From Amycolatopsis regifaucium (GTDB taxonomy: Bacteria; Actinomycetota; Actinomycetes; Mycobacteriales; Pseudonocardiaceae), in NCBI RefSeq assembly GCF_001613935.1, contig NZ_LQCI01000034.1, positions 1,093,031-1,157,030 of the forward strand: DNA of 64,000 nt, read 5' to 3'. Position numbers and translations under genes: made by a program. The notes under the pieces were generated by a model, which worked only from the letters and a program-made list of their open reading frames with translations, made no database searches and was not told the origin of the DNA. Below are positions 40,065 to 48,502 of this stretch, one piece after another; the stretch's first letter is position 1; each line of letters begins with the position of its first letter.

Positions 40065-40081
40065 AGTTAAGTACTTACTTG
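40065..40081. promoter_or_regulatory. ArsR-type operator candidate
   Basis: The perfect 10-base palindrome TAAGTACTTA (40068-40077) sits within an imperfect longer dyad, 21-35 bases before the ArsR start. Small ArsR/SdpR regulators coupled to AHSA1 genes commonly bind such AAGTA-TACTT sites and repress themselves. Confidence 0.55.
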
Positions 40082-40102
40082 ACTATTGCTCGCCAGGAGC
40101 GC

Positions 40103-40447
40103 ATGGTTAAGCATGTGCCTAACCAACGGATGGACCAGGTGTTCAAGGCGCTGTCCGACGGGACGCGCCGCGAAATGATCGAGCGCCTCACCCGGGGACC
40201 CGCCTCGGTGGGGGAGCTCGCGCAGCCGTTGTCGATGTCGCTGCCCGCGGTGATGCAGCACCTCCAGGTGCTCGAAGCCGGCGGGCTGGTCCGGTCGGAA
40301 AAGGCGGGGCGGGTCCGCACCTGCCACCTCGAACCGGGCGGATTGCGGATGGCCGAGGACTGGCTCGGCAGGCAACGCACCGGCTGGGAACACCGGCTCG
40401 ATCACCTTGGTGACTTTCTGGATTCCGATGAAGGGAAGCGATCATGA
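40103..40447 (+). CDS. ArsR/SmtB family regulator
   Basis: This 114-residue winged helix has FKALSDGTRREMIERLTRGP and the recognition helix MSLPAVMQHLQVLEAGGLV. The metal-binding cysteines of classical ArsR are absent from the recognition helix, as in SdpR/AHSA1-linked members. The ATG at 40103 has AGGAG a little close; in-frame alternatives lie upstream (TTG) and downstream (ATG). Its stop overlaps the next start by four bases. Confidence 0.9.
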   Translation: MVKHVPNQRMDQVFKALSDGTRREMIERLTRGPASVGELAQPLSMSLPAVMQHLQVLEAGGLVRSEKAGRVRTCHLEPGGLRMAEDWLGRQRTGWEHRLDHLGDFLDSDEGKRS

Positions 40448-40881
40448 CCGTCAAGCACGCCACTTTCACCCTCGAACGCGTCTACCCCGTGCCGCCGGAA
40501 CGCGTCTTCGCGGCCTGGGCCGATCCCGCCGCGAAAGCGGGTTGGTTCACCGTGCCCGGAGGCGGGCACTCACTGGACTTCCGCGTCGGTGGCCGCGAAG
40601 TCACCACCGGCCCTCCCGGCGACGGGAAACGGATGGTCTTCGACGCGCGCTACGAGGACATCGCCGAGAACGAACGGATCGTCTACTCGGGGACGCTCTC
40701 CGCGAACGACGTCCTGGCGACGGTGTCCGTCACGACGATCCTGTTCGAAGCCGAGCACGAGGGCACCCGGCTGACGCTGATCGAACAGGGCACCTTCCTC
40801 GACGGGCATGAAGAGCCGAGCTGGCGGGAGCAGGGCACGGGCGACTGGCTCGACGCGCTGGGCAAGGCGCTGCCGGTTTAG
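40444..40881 (+). CDS. SRPBCC (AHSA1) domain protein coupled to ArsR
   Basis: This 145-residue START-like ligand-binding protein opens FTLERVYPVPPERVFAAWAD and contains WFTVPGG and DARYEDIAENERIVYS. The ATGA overlap with arsR indicates one translational unit, a very common actinobacterial pairing. The ligand is unknown; the regulator may sense the same compound. Confidence 0.9.
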   Translation: MTVKHATFTLERVYPVPPERVFAAWADPAAKAGWFTVPGGGHSLDFRVGGREVTTGPPGDGKRMVFDARYEDIAENERIVYSGTLSANDVLATVSVTTILFEAEHEGTRLTLIEQGTFLDGHEEPSWREQGTGDWLDALGKALPV

Positions 40882-40902
40882 TTTTTCCGACAGTATGGGG
40901 AC

Positions 40903-42678
40903 ATGCTGACCGCTGAGTTGATCGTCGACAGCCATGTCCCGGCCGAACCCGCGCTTTCTCCGGACGGCCGCCGGATCGCGTACCAGGTCACGACCGTCAC
41001 GGCGGGCATCCCGGAAATCTGGCTCGCCGCCGTGGACGGTGGCGAAAAGCCTCGCAAGCTGGCCGAAGGCTCCTCGCCGAAATGGTCACCGGACTCCGCG
41101 ACGCTCTATTTCCTTCGAGACGGCCGTCTTTACGCCGAGGGCGTGCCGGAGCCGCTGATCACTTGGGGAAGCGCGATCACGGCGTTTCTTCCGATGCGCG
41201 AACGGATCGTGTTCATCGCCGAAGACGAGGCGCCGGTCCTGGACCCGTGGGTCTGGAGCGAAAGCCTTCGCCGCCCGGCCCGGCTGCGGAGTCACGAGCT
41301 GCGGACCGGCGAGGTCGGGACGCTCACCGATGACCACGTCGTCGACATCGCCCGCCGCCCCGACGACGGTGCGCTCGCCATCCTCACCTGGCCGACCCCC
41401 GAACTCGACCCCGGCGGGCTCGAACCCCGGCTCTCCTTGCTGGATCCGGAAACGGGTGCCAGGCGTGACCTCGGCCAGACCGCGGTCGAAGCCACCAACC
41501 CCGTTTGGTGGCGGGATCACGACGGCTGGCACGTCACCTATCTCGCGACGCCCGAGATGGTGGGTGGCTGGGCGGTCTTCGATGTTCCGGTGGAAACCGG
41601 GGAACACCGCAACCTGACCCCGGAATCGGCCTGTCCGATCAGGCTCGCGCAGGTCGATTCCGGTGCTCCGCTGGTGCTCGTCGCCGACGGTCTCGATACG
41701 GCGCTCCACCGGCTCGGGTCCGGCGAAGTGTCGTTCTGGCGCGGGCAAGCGGACGCGCTGACCTCGAACGGCGAGATCGTGGCCACCGTGCTGAGCACCG
41801 CGTACCGGCCGAAGGATGTCCATTGTGGACCGGTGGGCGGGCCGTTGACGCGAGTGAGCGATACCGCGCCGGAGTTCGCCGCCTTCTCGTGGGGAACACA
41901 GGAACGCTTGTCCTACAAGGCGTCTGACGGACTGTTGCTGGACGGACTGCTGGTCCTCCCGCCGGGAAAGAGCCGAGGCGACGGGCCTTTCTCGCTGGTC
42001 GTCCTGCCGCACGGCGGGCCTTACGACCGGAACGCGGATCGGTTCATGCTCAACTGGTACCCGTCCGCGCAATGGCTGGCCGCGGCCGGGCACGCCGTCT
42101 TCCTGCCGAACCCCCGCGGCGGACAAGGTCACGGGCACGAATTCGCCGCTTCCGTCGCCGGACGGGTCGGCATGGAGGAATGGAGCGATCTCCAGACCGG
42201 GATCGACCTCCTCGTCGATGAGGGAGTGGCCGACCCCGAGCGACTGGGGATCGCGGGCTGGAGCCACGGCGGCTTCGTGGCGGCGTGGGCCGTCGGGCAG
42301 ACCCACCGGTTCAAGGCCGCCTTGATGGGTGCCGGGATCTGCGATTGGGGGATGCTCGCCGCCACCGGCGAACTCGGCCCCTTGGAGGCGGCGCTCGGCG
42401 GAAGTTTCGGCTGGGAAGGGAAAGGCCCGCACCGGCACGACCAGCTCAGCCCGATCTCCTACGCGTCGAAGATCGAGACCCCCGTGCTGATCGTGCACGG
42501 CGCGGACGACACGAACGTCCCGTTGTCCCAAGCGGAATTCTTCCACCGCGCCCTACGCCACTTCGGCGTCGAACACGACCTTGTCGTTTATCCTGGCGAA
42601 GGACACCGCATCGGTGGGCGGGAGCATCAGCTGGATCTGCTCCGCCGCACACGTGAGTGGTTCAGCCGCCTGCTTTAG
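40903..42678 (+). CDS. S9 family (prolyl oligopeptidase-type) serine peptidase
   Basis: This 591-residue protein has an N-terminal beta-propeller (TolB-like repeats, for example LSPDGRRIAYQVTTV) and a C-terminal alpha/beta hydrolase with S454 in AGWSHGGF, an Asp in VHGADDTNVPLSQ and a His in YPGEGHRIG. No signal peptide, so it is probably a cytosolic acylaminoacyl/oligopeptidase. Its stop overlaps that of the convergent VOC gene. Confidence 0.92.
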   Translation: MLTAELIVDSHVPAEPALSPDGRRIAYQVTTVTAGIPEIWLAAVDGGEKPRKLAEGSSPKWSPDSATLYFLRDGRLYAEGVPEPLITWGSAITAFLPMRERIVFIAEDEAPVLDPWVWSESLRRPARLRSHELRTGEVGTLTDDHVVDIARRPDDGALAILTWPTPELDPGGLEPRLSLLDPETGARRDLGQTAVEATNPVWWRDHDGWHVTYLATPEMVGGWAVFDVPVETGEHRNLTPESACPIRLAQVDSGAPLVLVADGLDTALHRLGSGEVSFWRGQADALTSNGEIVATVLSTAYRPKDVHCGPVGGPLTRVSDTAPEFAAFSWGTQERLSYKASDGLLLDGLLVLPPGKSRGDGPFSLVVLPHGGPYDRNADRFMLNWYPSAQWLAAAGHAVFLPNPRGGQGHGHEFAASVAGRVGMEEWSDLQTGIDLLVDEGVADPERLGIAGWSHGGFVAAWAVGQTHRFKAALMGAGICDWGMLAATGELGPLEAALGGSFGWEGKGPHRHDQLSPISYASKIETPVLIVHGADDTNVPLSQAEFFHRALRHFGVEHDLVVYPGEGHRIGGREHQLDLLRRTREWFSRLL

Positions 42679-43109
42679 CTCCAGTCGGCCTGCGGCAGCC
42701 CGGGAACGTACGTGCCGAACGTCCACTCGTACCCTTCGAGATCGTCGACGCGGAAGCGGTAATTCCCCCATTCGGTATTCGTCGGCTCCCAGACGGTGGT
42801 CGCGCCGGCTTCGATGGCGGAGGCGAAGACGGCGTTCACGGCTTCTTGAGTCGGAAGGCTGAGGTAGAGCCCGTGGCCGACGGTCTCGCCCTTGCGTGCC
42901 GGGCGGTCGTAGTCCTCCTCCGCGCTGAACACGATGATGCCGACGCCGCCGAGTCGCAGTTCGGCATGCTGGATCAGGCCCTTGTCGTCGGCGTACTCCG
43001 CGACGGTCTCGAAACCGAAGGCGCTTTCGAGCCACCGAAGCGCCTTCGGGGCGTCGCGGTAAGCGAGGTAGGAGTGGAGAGCGGCGGTGCGTTCGGTGGT
43101 TTCGGTCAT
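42675..43109 (-). CDS. VOC (glyoxalase/bleomycin resistance) family protein
   Basis: This 144-residue protein has two beta-alpha-beta-beta-beta modules: YLAYRDAPKALRWLESAFGF opens the first and GLYLSLPTQEAVNAVFASAI the second, ending with the family DLEGYEWTFGTY. VOC proteins bind metals or drugs; the substrate is not predictable. The ATG (MTETTERTAAL) is chosen, although the frame is open 11 codons further. Confidence 0.88.
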   Translation of the reverse strand: MTETTERTAALHSYLAYRDAPKALRWLESAFGFETVAEYADDKGLIQHAELRLGGVGIIVFSAEEDYDRPARKGETVGHGLYLSLPTQEAVNAVFASAIEAGATTVWEPTNTEWGNYRFRVDDLEGYEWTFGTYVPGLPQADWS

Positions 43110-43163
43110 GGGCACAGCCTGGCAACCGATGCGGACACCCACGGTCCTCGATTCCCGGCGTTT

Positions 43164-43787
43164 TCACCACAGCAGGCGAAGGCCGAGTGCGGTGATCAGC
43201 GCACTGGAAGCGAGCGCGGTGACCAGCCGTCCGCGACGTCCGGTCAACGCCTTGCCGAGCACCGCGCCGCCGCCCGCGAGGAACAGTTGCCAGCTGGCCG
43301 AGGCCACGAACGCCGCGAGCACGAAGACCACGTGCTCCGCGCCGGTCGCCGCGGCCATGTCCCCACTGCCGAGTACGAGCGCCGCGAAATAGACCACCGT
43401 GGCCGGATTCAGCAGCGTGATCCCGAGCAGGCTCACGAAGGCCTTCAGCGGTCCGATCGCCATCGGCTGGGTCACCTCGGCTTTCGCGGAGGCGCGGAAA
43501 TTCCGGATCCCGGTGATTCCGATGTGGACGGCCAGCCCGAGCAACACCACCACCGAAGCCCAGCGCAACGGCACGGCGATCGGCTGGATGACCGGGACGA
43601 GCCGGCTGCCGCCGAGTACCGCGATGAAGGCGTAGAGGCCGTCGGCCGTGGCGACCCCGAGCGCGGCGTACGCGCCGATCTTGAGTCCTGTCCGAGCCGT
43701 CAGCACCACCAGATAGGTCCCGACCGCGCCCACCGGAATGGCGATGCCATAACCGGCGAGCAGGCCCGCGACGAGCGCGGCGCTCAC
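43164..43787 (-). CDS. LysE/RhtB family exporter
   Basis: This 207-residue protein with six predicted helices matches the LysE superfamily: an early IPVGAVGTYLVVLTARTGLK segment and GITLLNPATVVYFAAL, the conserved NP motif. It exports amino acids or related metabolites. No regulator is adjacent. Confidence 0.88.
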   Translation of the reverse strand: MSAALVAGLLAGYGIAIPVGAVGTYLVVLTARTGLKIGAYAALGVATADGLYAFIAVLGGSRLVPVIQPIAVPLRWASVVVLLGLAVHIGITGIRNFRASAKAEVTQPMAIGPLKAFVSLLGITLLNPATVVYFAALVLGSGDMAAATGAEHVVFVLAAFVASASWQLFLAGGGAVLGKALTGRRGRLVTALASSALITALGLRLLW

Positions 43788-43946
43788 GGTCGGACTGGTG
43801 TCGGCCTCCGACCGGGGCCGGCCTGCTGCTGCACCCGCACCCGTCGGACGACGGAGGGCGAGGACAGGAAGGCGATGGTCGAAGTCATGTGCTGAAGGAT
43901 GCGAACCGGAGGGCCCGCGCGCAACACGATTACGGACCGGGAGTCA

Positions 43947-44291
43947 CTACCGGCCGATGTAGGCGCTCTGCAGAACGGCGTCCAGGTCGCTCAGCAGCCG
44001 GGCCTTCGGCCGCGCGCCGACGGTCGTCCACACCGGACCGCCGTCGCGGAAGAGAATCAGCGTCGGCAGGGACATCACCTGGTAATTCCGTGCCGTCAGA
44101 GGGTTTTCGTCGGAGTTGAGCTTGCGGATGAGCAGCGCGTCGGCGCGCTCGTCGGCGATCTCGGCGAGCACCGGCGCGATCATGTGGCAAGGCGGGCACC
44201 ACTGCGCCCAGAAGTCCACCAGGACGGGCTTGTCCTGGTCCAGGACGAGTTCTTGGAAGGTTTCGTCGGTGACGACGGAAAGGGATGGCAT
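43947..44291 (-). CDS. Thioredoxin-fold protein with WCPPC active site
   Basis: This 114-residue thioredoxin has active site W31-C32-P33-P34-C35 in DFWAQWCPPCHMIAP and the cis-Pro loop VMSLPTLILF. The Pro-Pro dipeptide differs from the usual Gly-Pro and should shift the redox potential. It starts two bases after the MerR gene ends, so the regulator and enzyme form one operon. Confidence 0.92.
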   Translation of the reverse strand: MPSLSVVTDETFQELVLDQDKPVLVDFWAQWCPPCHMIAPVLAEIADERADALLIRKLNSDENPLTARNYQVMSLPTLILFRDGGPVWTTVGARPKARLLSDLDAVLQSAYIGR

Positions 44292-44292
44292 C

Positions 44293-44688
44293 TCAGGACT
44301 CCTTGTTCTCCGGCATGACGACGCACGGGCCCGGCGGTGTTTTCAACGCGCCGGCCAATTTGGCCAGCAGGCCGGCCCGCACGTCGTTGAGCCTGGCCAG
44401 GCAGGCGTCCACCTCGGCGAGTTTGCGTTGGTAGACCTCGATCGAATCGGCGCACGAGTCGCCGGTCTCGTGACCGGCGCGCAGACACTCGACGAACGGC
44501 CTGGTGTCTTCGAGGCTGAGCCCGACCGCTTGCAGGGTCAGGATCTCGTTGACCAGGCGGTAGTCGTCTTCGTCGTACTCCCGGTAGCCGTTCGACGCGC
44601 GCCGTGCGTCGAGAAGCCCCTGTGACTCATAGAAACGCAGCGCGCGGGTGGTGGTTCCGGTACGCGCGGCGAGTTCGCCGATCCGCAT
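44293..44688 (-). CDS. MerR family regulator
   Basis: This 131-residue MerR protein has the winged helix MRIGELAARTGTTTRALRFYE and SNGYREYDEDDYRLVNEI, a dimerisation coiled coil (about residues 75-115) and three cysteines in the effector half (VECLRAG, GDSCADS, DACLARL) plus one near the C-terminus (GPCVVM). Cysteines here often sense metals or oxidants. It is cotranscribed with thioredoxin, which suggests thiol stress sensing. Confidence 0.9.
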   Translation of the reverse strand: MRIGELAARTGTTTRALRFYESQGLLDARRASNGYREYDEDDYRLVNEILTLQAVGLSLEDTRPFVECLRAGHETGDSCADSIEVYQRKLAEVDACLARLNDVRAGLLAKLAGALKTPPGPCVVMPENKES

Positions 44689-44698
44689 GGTTCCGAGC

Positions 44699-44728
44699 GT
44701 AAACCTTGCCCTTGGCGTCAAGGCAAAG
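44699..44728 (-). promoter_or_regulatory. MerR-type promoter/operator
   Basis: A dyad CCTTG-gcgt-CAAGG (44710-44714 and 44719-44723) sits inside a wider TTGCC/GGCAA dyad, between a -35-like TTGCCT and a -10-like GTTTAC read on the minus strand, a few bases before the merR start. MerR regulators bind such dyads in elongated spacers. Confidence 0.55.
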
Positions 44729-44753
44729 ACGAAATCCGGGTCGGGTCGACCGG

Positions 44754-45149
44754 TCAGTCGTCGAGATCGACCCGGATGGTGAGGAGCTGGGTGCCGATCG
44801 CCCGCACGGCGGCGCTGTTGAGCCTGGGCAGGGCCTTGAGCCGGGCGCGCGGGTCGTCGTCCGGGAGCAGGTGTGCCGTCCCGGTGTGCCACTGGCCTTC
44901 GAGCCGGAGCCGGACGCGCGGATCGGCTTGGATGTTGCGGACGTACTGCGACTTCTCGCCGAACTCCGAGACGATCCAGAACTCGCGGCCCACCCGGCGC
45001 CCGCCGACCGGTGTCTGCCGGGGCACCCCGGATTTACGGCCCGTCGTCTCGAGGACCGGCTGGTTCGGCAACCGGCGGAGAAGCGGGTTGCCGACCTGCC
45101 GCTGGAAGGTCGTGGCCACCCGGTGCTTGATCTCGTGAAAGCGGGACAT
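44754..45149 (-). CDS. Deazaflavin (F420)-dependent nitroreductase family protein
   Basis: This 131-residue split-barrel protein of the Ddn type is recognised by LETTGRKSGVPRQTPVGGRR and WIVSEFGEKSQYVRNIQADP. Relatives use F420H2 to reduce nitro compounds or quinones. The ATG is set by GCAGGAG. It is divergent from the hydrolase operon. Confidence 0.88.
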   Translation of the reverse strand: MSRFHEIKHRVATTFQRQVGNPLLRRLPNQPVLETTGRKSGVPRQTPVGGRRVGREFWIVSEFGEKSQYVRNIQADPRVRLRLEGQWHTGTAHLLPDDDPRARLKALPRLNSAAVRAIGTQLLTIRVDLDD

Positions 45150-45246
45150 ACGGCTCCTGCTGCTCGGAGAGGTGGGCAAGCTCAAGGGTGCCCGAGTGCG
45201 GTCCGGCGTACCAGTGGGACGCCGTTCGCGTCAGTACGGTCGGCAC

Positions 45247-46077
45247 ATGGTGAAAGAGTTCGACGTGGACCTGGGGGACGGGGCCACCCTGCACGCGTAC
45301 GACACGGGCGGGACAGGCTCGGTGGTCTTCTGGCACCACGGAACCCCCAACATCGGTGCGCCACCCGCGCCGCTGCTCGCGGCCGCCGAGCGACTCGGGC
45401 TGAGGTGGGTCTCCCACGACCGGCCCGGCTACGGCGGCTCGACGCCTCGGCCCGGTCGAACCATCGCGTCAGCGGCGTCGGATGTCGCGAAGATCGCCGA
45501 CGCTCTGGAGATCGAGAACTTCGCGGTCTTCGGGCACTCCGGTGGCGGTCCGCACGCGCTCGCGTGCGCGGCGCTGCTGCCCGAACGGGTCTCGGCAGTG
45601 GTCGGTGTCGCGAGTATGGCGCCGTACGACGTCGAGGGGCTGGACTGGTTCGCGGGGATGGGCGCGGCGGGAGTCGAATCGTTGACGGCCGCCTTGGCCG
45701 GACGAGCGGAGAAAGCCGACTACGAGGCGTCGGCCGAGTACGACGCCGAGATGTTCACCGCGTCGGACCACGCGGCCTTGAAGGACGACTGGGCCTGGAT
45801 CCTCGAAGTCGTCGGTCCCGCTGTCGAGGGCGGCCCGGGTGGGTTGATCGACGACGACCTCGCGTACGTCGCGCCATGGGGATTCCAGCCGTCCGACGTC
45901 GAAGCACCGGTTCTGCTCCTGCACGGTGGCGCGGACCGGATCGCCCCGCTCGCGCACGGGGAGTGGCTCGCGCGGCAATGCCCGACGGCCGAGTTGCGCC
46001 GGTTTCCCGAGGAGGGGCACGTCTCGGTACTCCGGCACGGGGAGGGCGCGCTCGAATGGTTGGCCGGGCACCGGTGA
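45247..46077 (+). CDS. Alpha/beta hydrolase
   Basis: This 276-residue hydrolase has the oxyanion region FWHHGTPN, nucleophile S98 in GHSGGGPHALA, an Asp in LHGGADRIAPL and a His in PEEGHVSVL. Substrate unknown. It is the first of three genes linked by four-base overlaps (hydrolase, histidine phosphatase, YdcF-like). Confidence 0.9.
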   Translation: MVKEFDVDLGDGATLHAYDTGGTGSVVFWHHGTPNIGAPPAPLLAAAERLGLRWVSHDRPGYGGSTPRPGRTIASAASDVAKIADALEIENFAVFGHSGGGPHALACAALLPERVSAVVGVASMAPYDVEGLDWFAGMGAAGVESLTAALAGRAEKADYEASAEYDAEMFTASDHAALKDDWAWILEVVGPAVEGGPGGLIDDDLAYVAPWGFQPSDVEAPVLLLHGGADRIAPLAHGEWLARQCPTAELRRFPEEGHVSVLRHGEGALEWLAGHR

Positions 46078-46643
46078 CGTGCGACATCGTTCTGGTGCGG
46101 CACGCCGAGTCCGTTCCGCCCGTGCCGGGAAAGCCCGACAACCCGGATCGTCCCCTGACAGCGGCGGGCGCGGCGGCCTCGGAACCGCTCGCGCGAGAAC
46201 TCGCCGCGATGAATCCGACGGCGGTGGTGTCGAGTCCGTACCGGCGAGCGGTCGAAACGGTCGCCCCAGCCGCCAGCCGGGCCGGGCTCGAAGTCACCAC
46301 GCGTTGGGAGTTGCGCGAGTGGGACTCGGGACTGGAGCCGACACCGGACTACGCGGTGCACTACGCGCGCAGCTGGGCGAATGTGGATTTCGCCCGTCCG
46401 GGTGGCGAGAGTCTCCGGCAACTGACGGCGAGAGCGACCGCCGCCGTCGCGCGACTCGCCGAGCAGCACGACGGTGGCGTCGTACTGGTGGGTAGCCACG
46501 GCACTTTCGTGTCCCGCCTGCTCGCCGGACTCACGCCGGGAATCGACTGGCGGTTCTCCCGGGAGATGCCGATGCCCGCCGTCTACCGACTGCGTTGGCG
46601 GCGCGGCGACATCACGCCGACGTGGGAGGATCGCGTGCCATGA
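46074..46643 (+). CDS. Histidine phosphatase (phosphoglycerate mutase-like) family protein
   Basis: The 189-residue product has the phosphohistidine motif LVRHAES (H10), SSPYRRAVETV and the second catalytic His in LVGSHGTFVS. It removes phosphate from small metabolites or proteins; substrate unknown. The GTG overlaps the hydrolase stop (GTGA), and the 3' end overlaps the next start (ATGA). Confidence 0.9.
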   Translation: MTCDIVLVRHAESVPPVPGKPDNPDRPLTAAGAAASEPLARELAAMNPTAVVSSPYRRAVETVAPAASRAGLEVTTRWELREWDSGLEPTPDYAVHYARSWANVDFARPGGESLRQLTARATAAVARLAEQHDGGVVLVGSHGTFVSRLLAGLTPGIDWRFSREMPMPAVYRLRWRRGDITPTWEDRVP

Positions 46644-47272
46644 AACGGAAGACGCTGCTGGCTCTCGGCCTTTTCTCGTTGACCGCGTGGGGTGAGTTCG
46701 TGCACTGGAGGGCCAGTCGGGCTTTGGCACACCAGCACCTGCCTGCGCGTACCGAAGCGGTCGTCGTACTCGGGTATCGGAACACCCGCGGCGACCGCGC
46801 CAACGCGCTGAACCGCTGGCGGGTCCGGGCGGCGCTGCGGTCCATCGATCCCGCGATGGACGGCTCGACGCTGGTCTGCTCCGGCGGGAGCGGCGCGGCT
46901 TCGGCGTCCGAAGCGGCTCTGCTGGCGGATTACGCGGTGGCGGAATGTGGCTTCACCGGGCGGGTGCGGTTGGAGGACCGGTCGCGAAGCACCTGGCAGA
47001 ACGTCGAGAACGTGATCCCGTTGCTCGAACACGTGGACCGGATCAAGATCGTGTCGAATCCGCTGCACGGGCAGAAGGCACGCCTCTACCTGCGTCAGCT
47101 ACGTCCCGATCTCGCCGAACGTCTGGTTCGCGCCGCCGATTACCGGCTCGGGGAGGCATGGCCGCTCAAACCCTTGTTCGCGTTGTACGGCCTTCGGGAC
47201 CTCGCGCGCAGCAAGCGGAGCATGTCCGGTACTGGGTCGGTACAGGTGGTCGTGAGTGGCGATTCGGGTTAG
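46640..47272 (+). CDS. YdcF/DUF218 family protein
   Basis: This 210-residue protein has a hydrophobic N-terminal segment (LLALGLFSLTAWGEF) and a DUF218 domain (EAVVVLGYRNTRGDRANAL; VCSGGSGAASASEAALLADY; EDRSRSTWQNVEN). DUF218 proteins are thought to act in envelope or polysaccharide metabolism. Its last seven codons and stop lie inside a hairpin that probably ends transcription. Confidence 0.85.
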   Translation: MKRKTLLALGLFSLTAWGEFVHWRASRALAHQHLPARTEAVVVLGYRNTRGDRANALNRWRVRAALRSIDPAMDGSTLVCSGGSGAASASEAALLADYAVAECGFTGRVRLEDRSRSTWQNVENVIPLLEHVDRIKIVSNPLHGQKARLYLRQLRPDLAERLVRAADYRLGEAWPLKPLFALYGLRDLARSKRSMSGTGSVQVVVSGDSG

Positions 47273-47294
47273 AACCCGAATCGCCACTCACGAC
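47249..47294. terminator. 22-bp hairpin spanning a stop codon
   Basis: Arms 47249-47270 and 47273-47294 are exact inverse copies with only two bases between them. The TAG stop of the YdcF gene occupies 47270-47272 at the tip. It ends 17 bases before the convergent NlpC/P60 gene and should terminate both. Confidence 0.75.
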
Positions 47295-47310
47295 CCCGCC
47301 CCACGAAGCC

Positions 47311-48459
47311 TTAAGCCGCCGGGCGTCCGGCACCGGTGTAGTCGTCGCCCTTCGAGTGATACGTGTGGATCTGGATCGCCTGGCCCTCGGTGGGCGCGTT
47401 GATCATCAGGCCGTTCCCGAGGTAGAGCCCGACGTGATGGATCCGCGTCGCCGGGTTCCCGTAGAACACGAGATCGCCGAGTTTCGGCTCCTGACCGGCG
47501 GGCACCTGCGGCAGCGCCCGGAACTGACTGTCCGCGGTCCGCGGCAGCCCGACACCGGCTTCGTCGTAGGACGCCTTCGTCAGCCCCGAGCAGTCGAAGC
47601 CCGCCGCGCCCGCTTCCGGCCCGTTGCCGCCCCACACGTACGGGAGGCCCAGCTGGCCGAGGGCGAACCGGGTCGCCTTCACCGCGGGGCTGGCGGCTCG
47701 CGCCGGGTCGAGCGAAAGGGTCGCGTACAGCTGGGCGTTGCCCAGGACACGCTGGCGGAACAGCTCGGTCTCGGTGCCTTTGCCACCCTGGTAGCCGGCG
47801 ATCGCCTTCCACCAGCCGCTGCCGCCGCCGAGGTCGGCTCCGGAAGCGCACAGCGCGCGACCGGCGGCGACCGACGCGGAGTCGGGGTCGCCGAGCGCGG
47901 GTTTCGCGATTCCGGGGATCGAGGTCCCGTGCTTCTTCCACTGCTGTGCCGACAGGCCCATGGGGTTGTCGGCGCCGCGCCCGTGGTTCGAACTCGCCGC
48001 GCCGACCCCCGCCAGGGTGACCCAGGAAAGGTGACAGTTCGGCTGCTCGGCGCGCAGCGCCAGCTCGCCGTTCGCGTACCCCATCAGCGACTTCGCCGGG
48101 ATGTCGAGCGGTCCGGCGAGCTTGGTGGCCCACTCTTCGAGCGGCCGGGCGCCCTTCGGCGTCTCCTGGGCCTTGACCGGTGCGCTCACTTCGAGCACGG
48201 AAGGACCCGCGCCGCCGCCGACGGTGGCGGGATCCTGGTTGGCCGCCGGGACGGGGACCGGCTGGGTCCCGTCGACGGGTGCCGGGTCGTTGCCGCCCGC
48301 GAGCAGCCAGCCCGCCGTCGCGAGCCCCGCGACCAAGGGAAGGGCGACCAGGCTGCGCATCGCCACACCATGCGCCCACGACTTGTTCTTCGGGCTGGTT
48401 TCGGGCGCGCTCGCGGCGGGCTCGGGCTCAGTCACACTGTCCAGGCTATTGGAGACCAC
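47311..48459 (-). CDS. NlpC/P60 peptidoglycan endopeptidase with SLT-like domain
   Basis: The 382-residue product has a membrane anchor (about residues 36-55), a transglycosylase-like domain (about 100-245) and a C-terminal NlpC/P60 domain with C290 in FDCSGLTKASYDEAG and a His in IHHVGLYLGNG; the third polar residue is Asn (MINAPTEG). It would cut peptide stems in peptidoglycan outside the membrane. The SLT-like part lacks its catalytic Glu (S156 in GAASSNHGR). The GTG at 48459 is a choice; an ATG at 48504 would leave only 11 bases to the divergent birA start. Confidence 0.85.
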   Translation of the reverse strand: MVSNSLDSVTEPEPAASAPETSPKNKSWAHGVAMRSLVALPLVAGLATAGWLLAGGNDPAPVDGTQPVPVPAANQDPATVGGGAGPSVLEVSAPVKAQETPKGARPLEEWATKLAGPLDIPAKSLMGYANGELALRAEQPNCHLSWVTLAGVGAASSNHGRGADNPMGLSAQQWKKHGTSIPGIAKPALGDPDSASVAAGRALCASGADLGGGSGWWKAIAGYQGGKGTETELFRQRVLGNAQLYATLSLDPARAASPAVKATRFALGQLGLPYVWGGNGPEAGAAGFDCSGLTKASYDEAGVGLPRTADSQFRALPQVPAGQEPKLGDLVFYGNPATRIHHVGLYLGNGLMINAPTEGQAIQIHTYHSKGDDYTGAGRPAA

Positions 48460-48502
48460 CTCTGCGTAACGAGCGAACGCCTTGCACGTTAGGGGGACTC
48501 TC

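Noticed and set aside
33635..48458. The regulator-rich stretch as a prophage or integrative element.
   Set aside because: No integrase, capsid, transfer or attachment-site repeats were found, and codon use and GC content look like the rest of the window.
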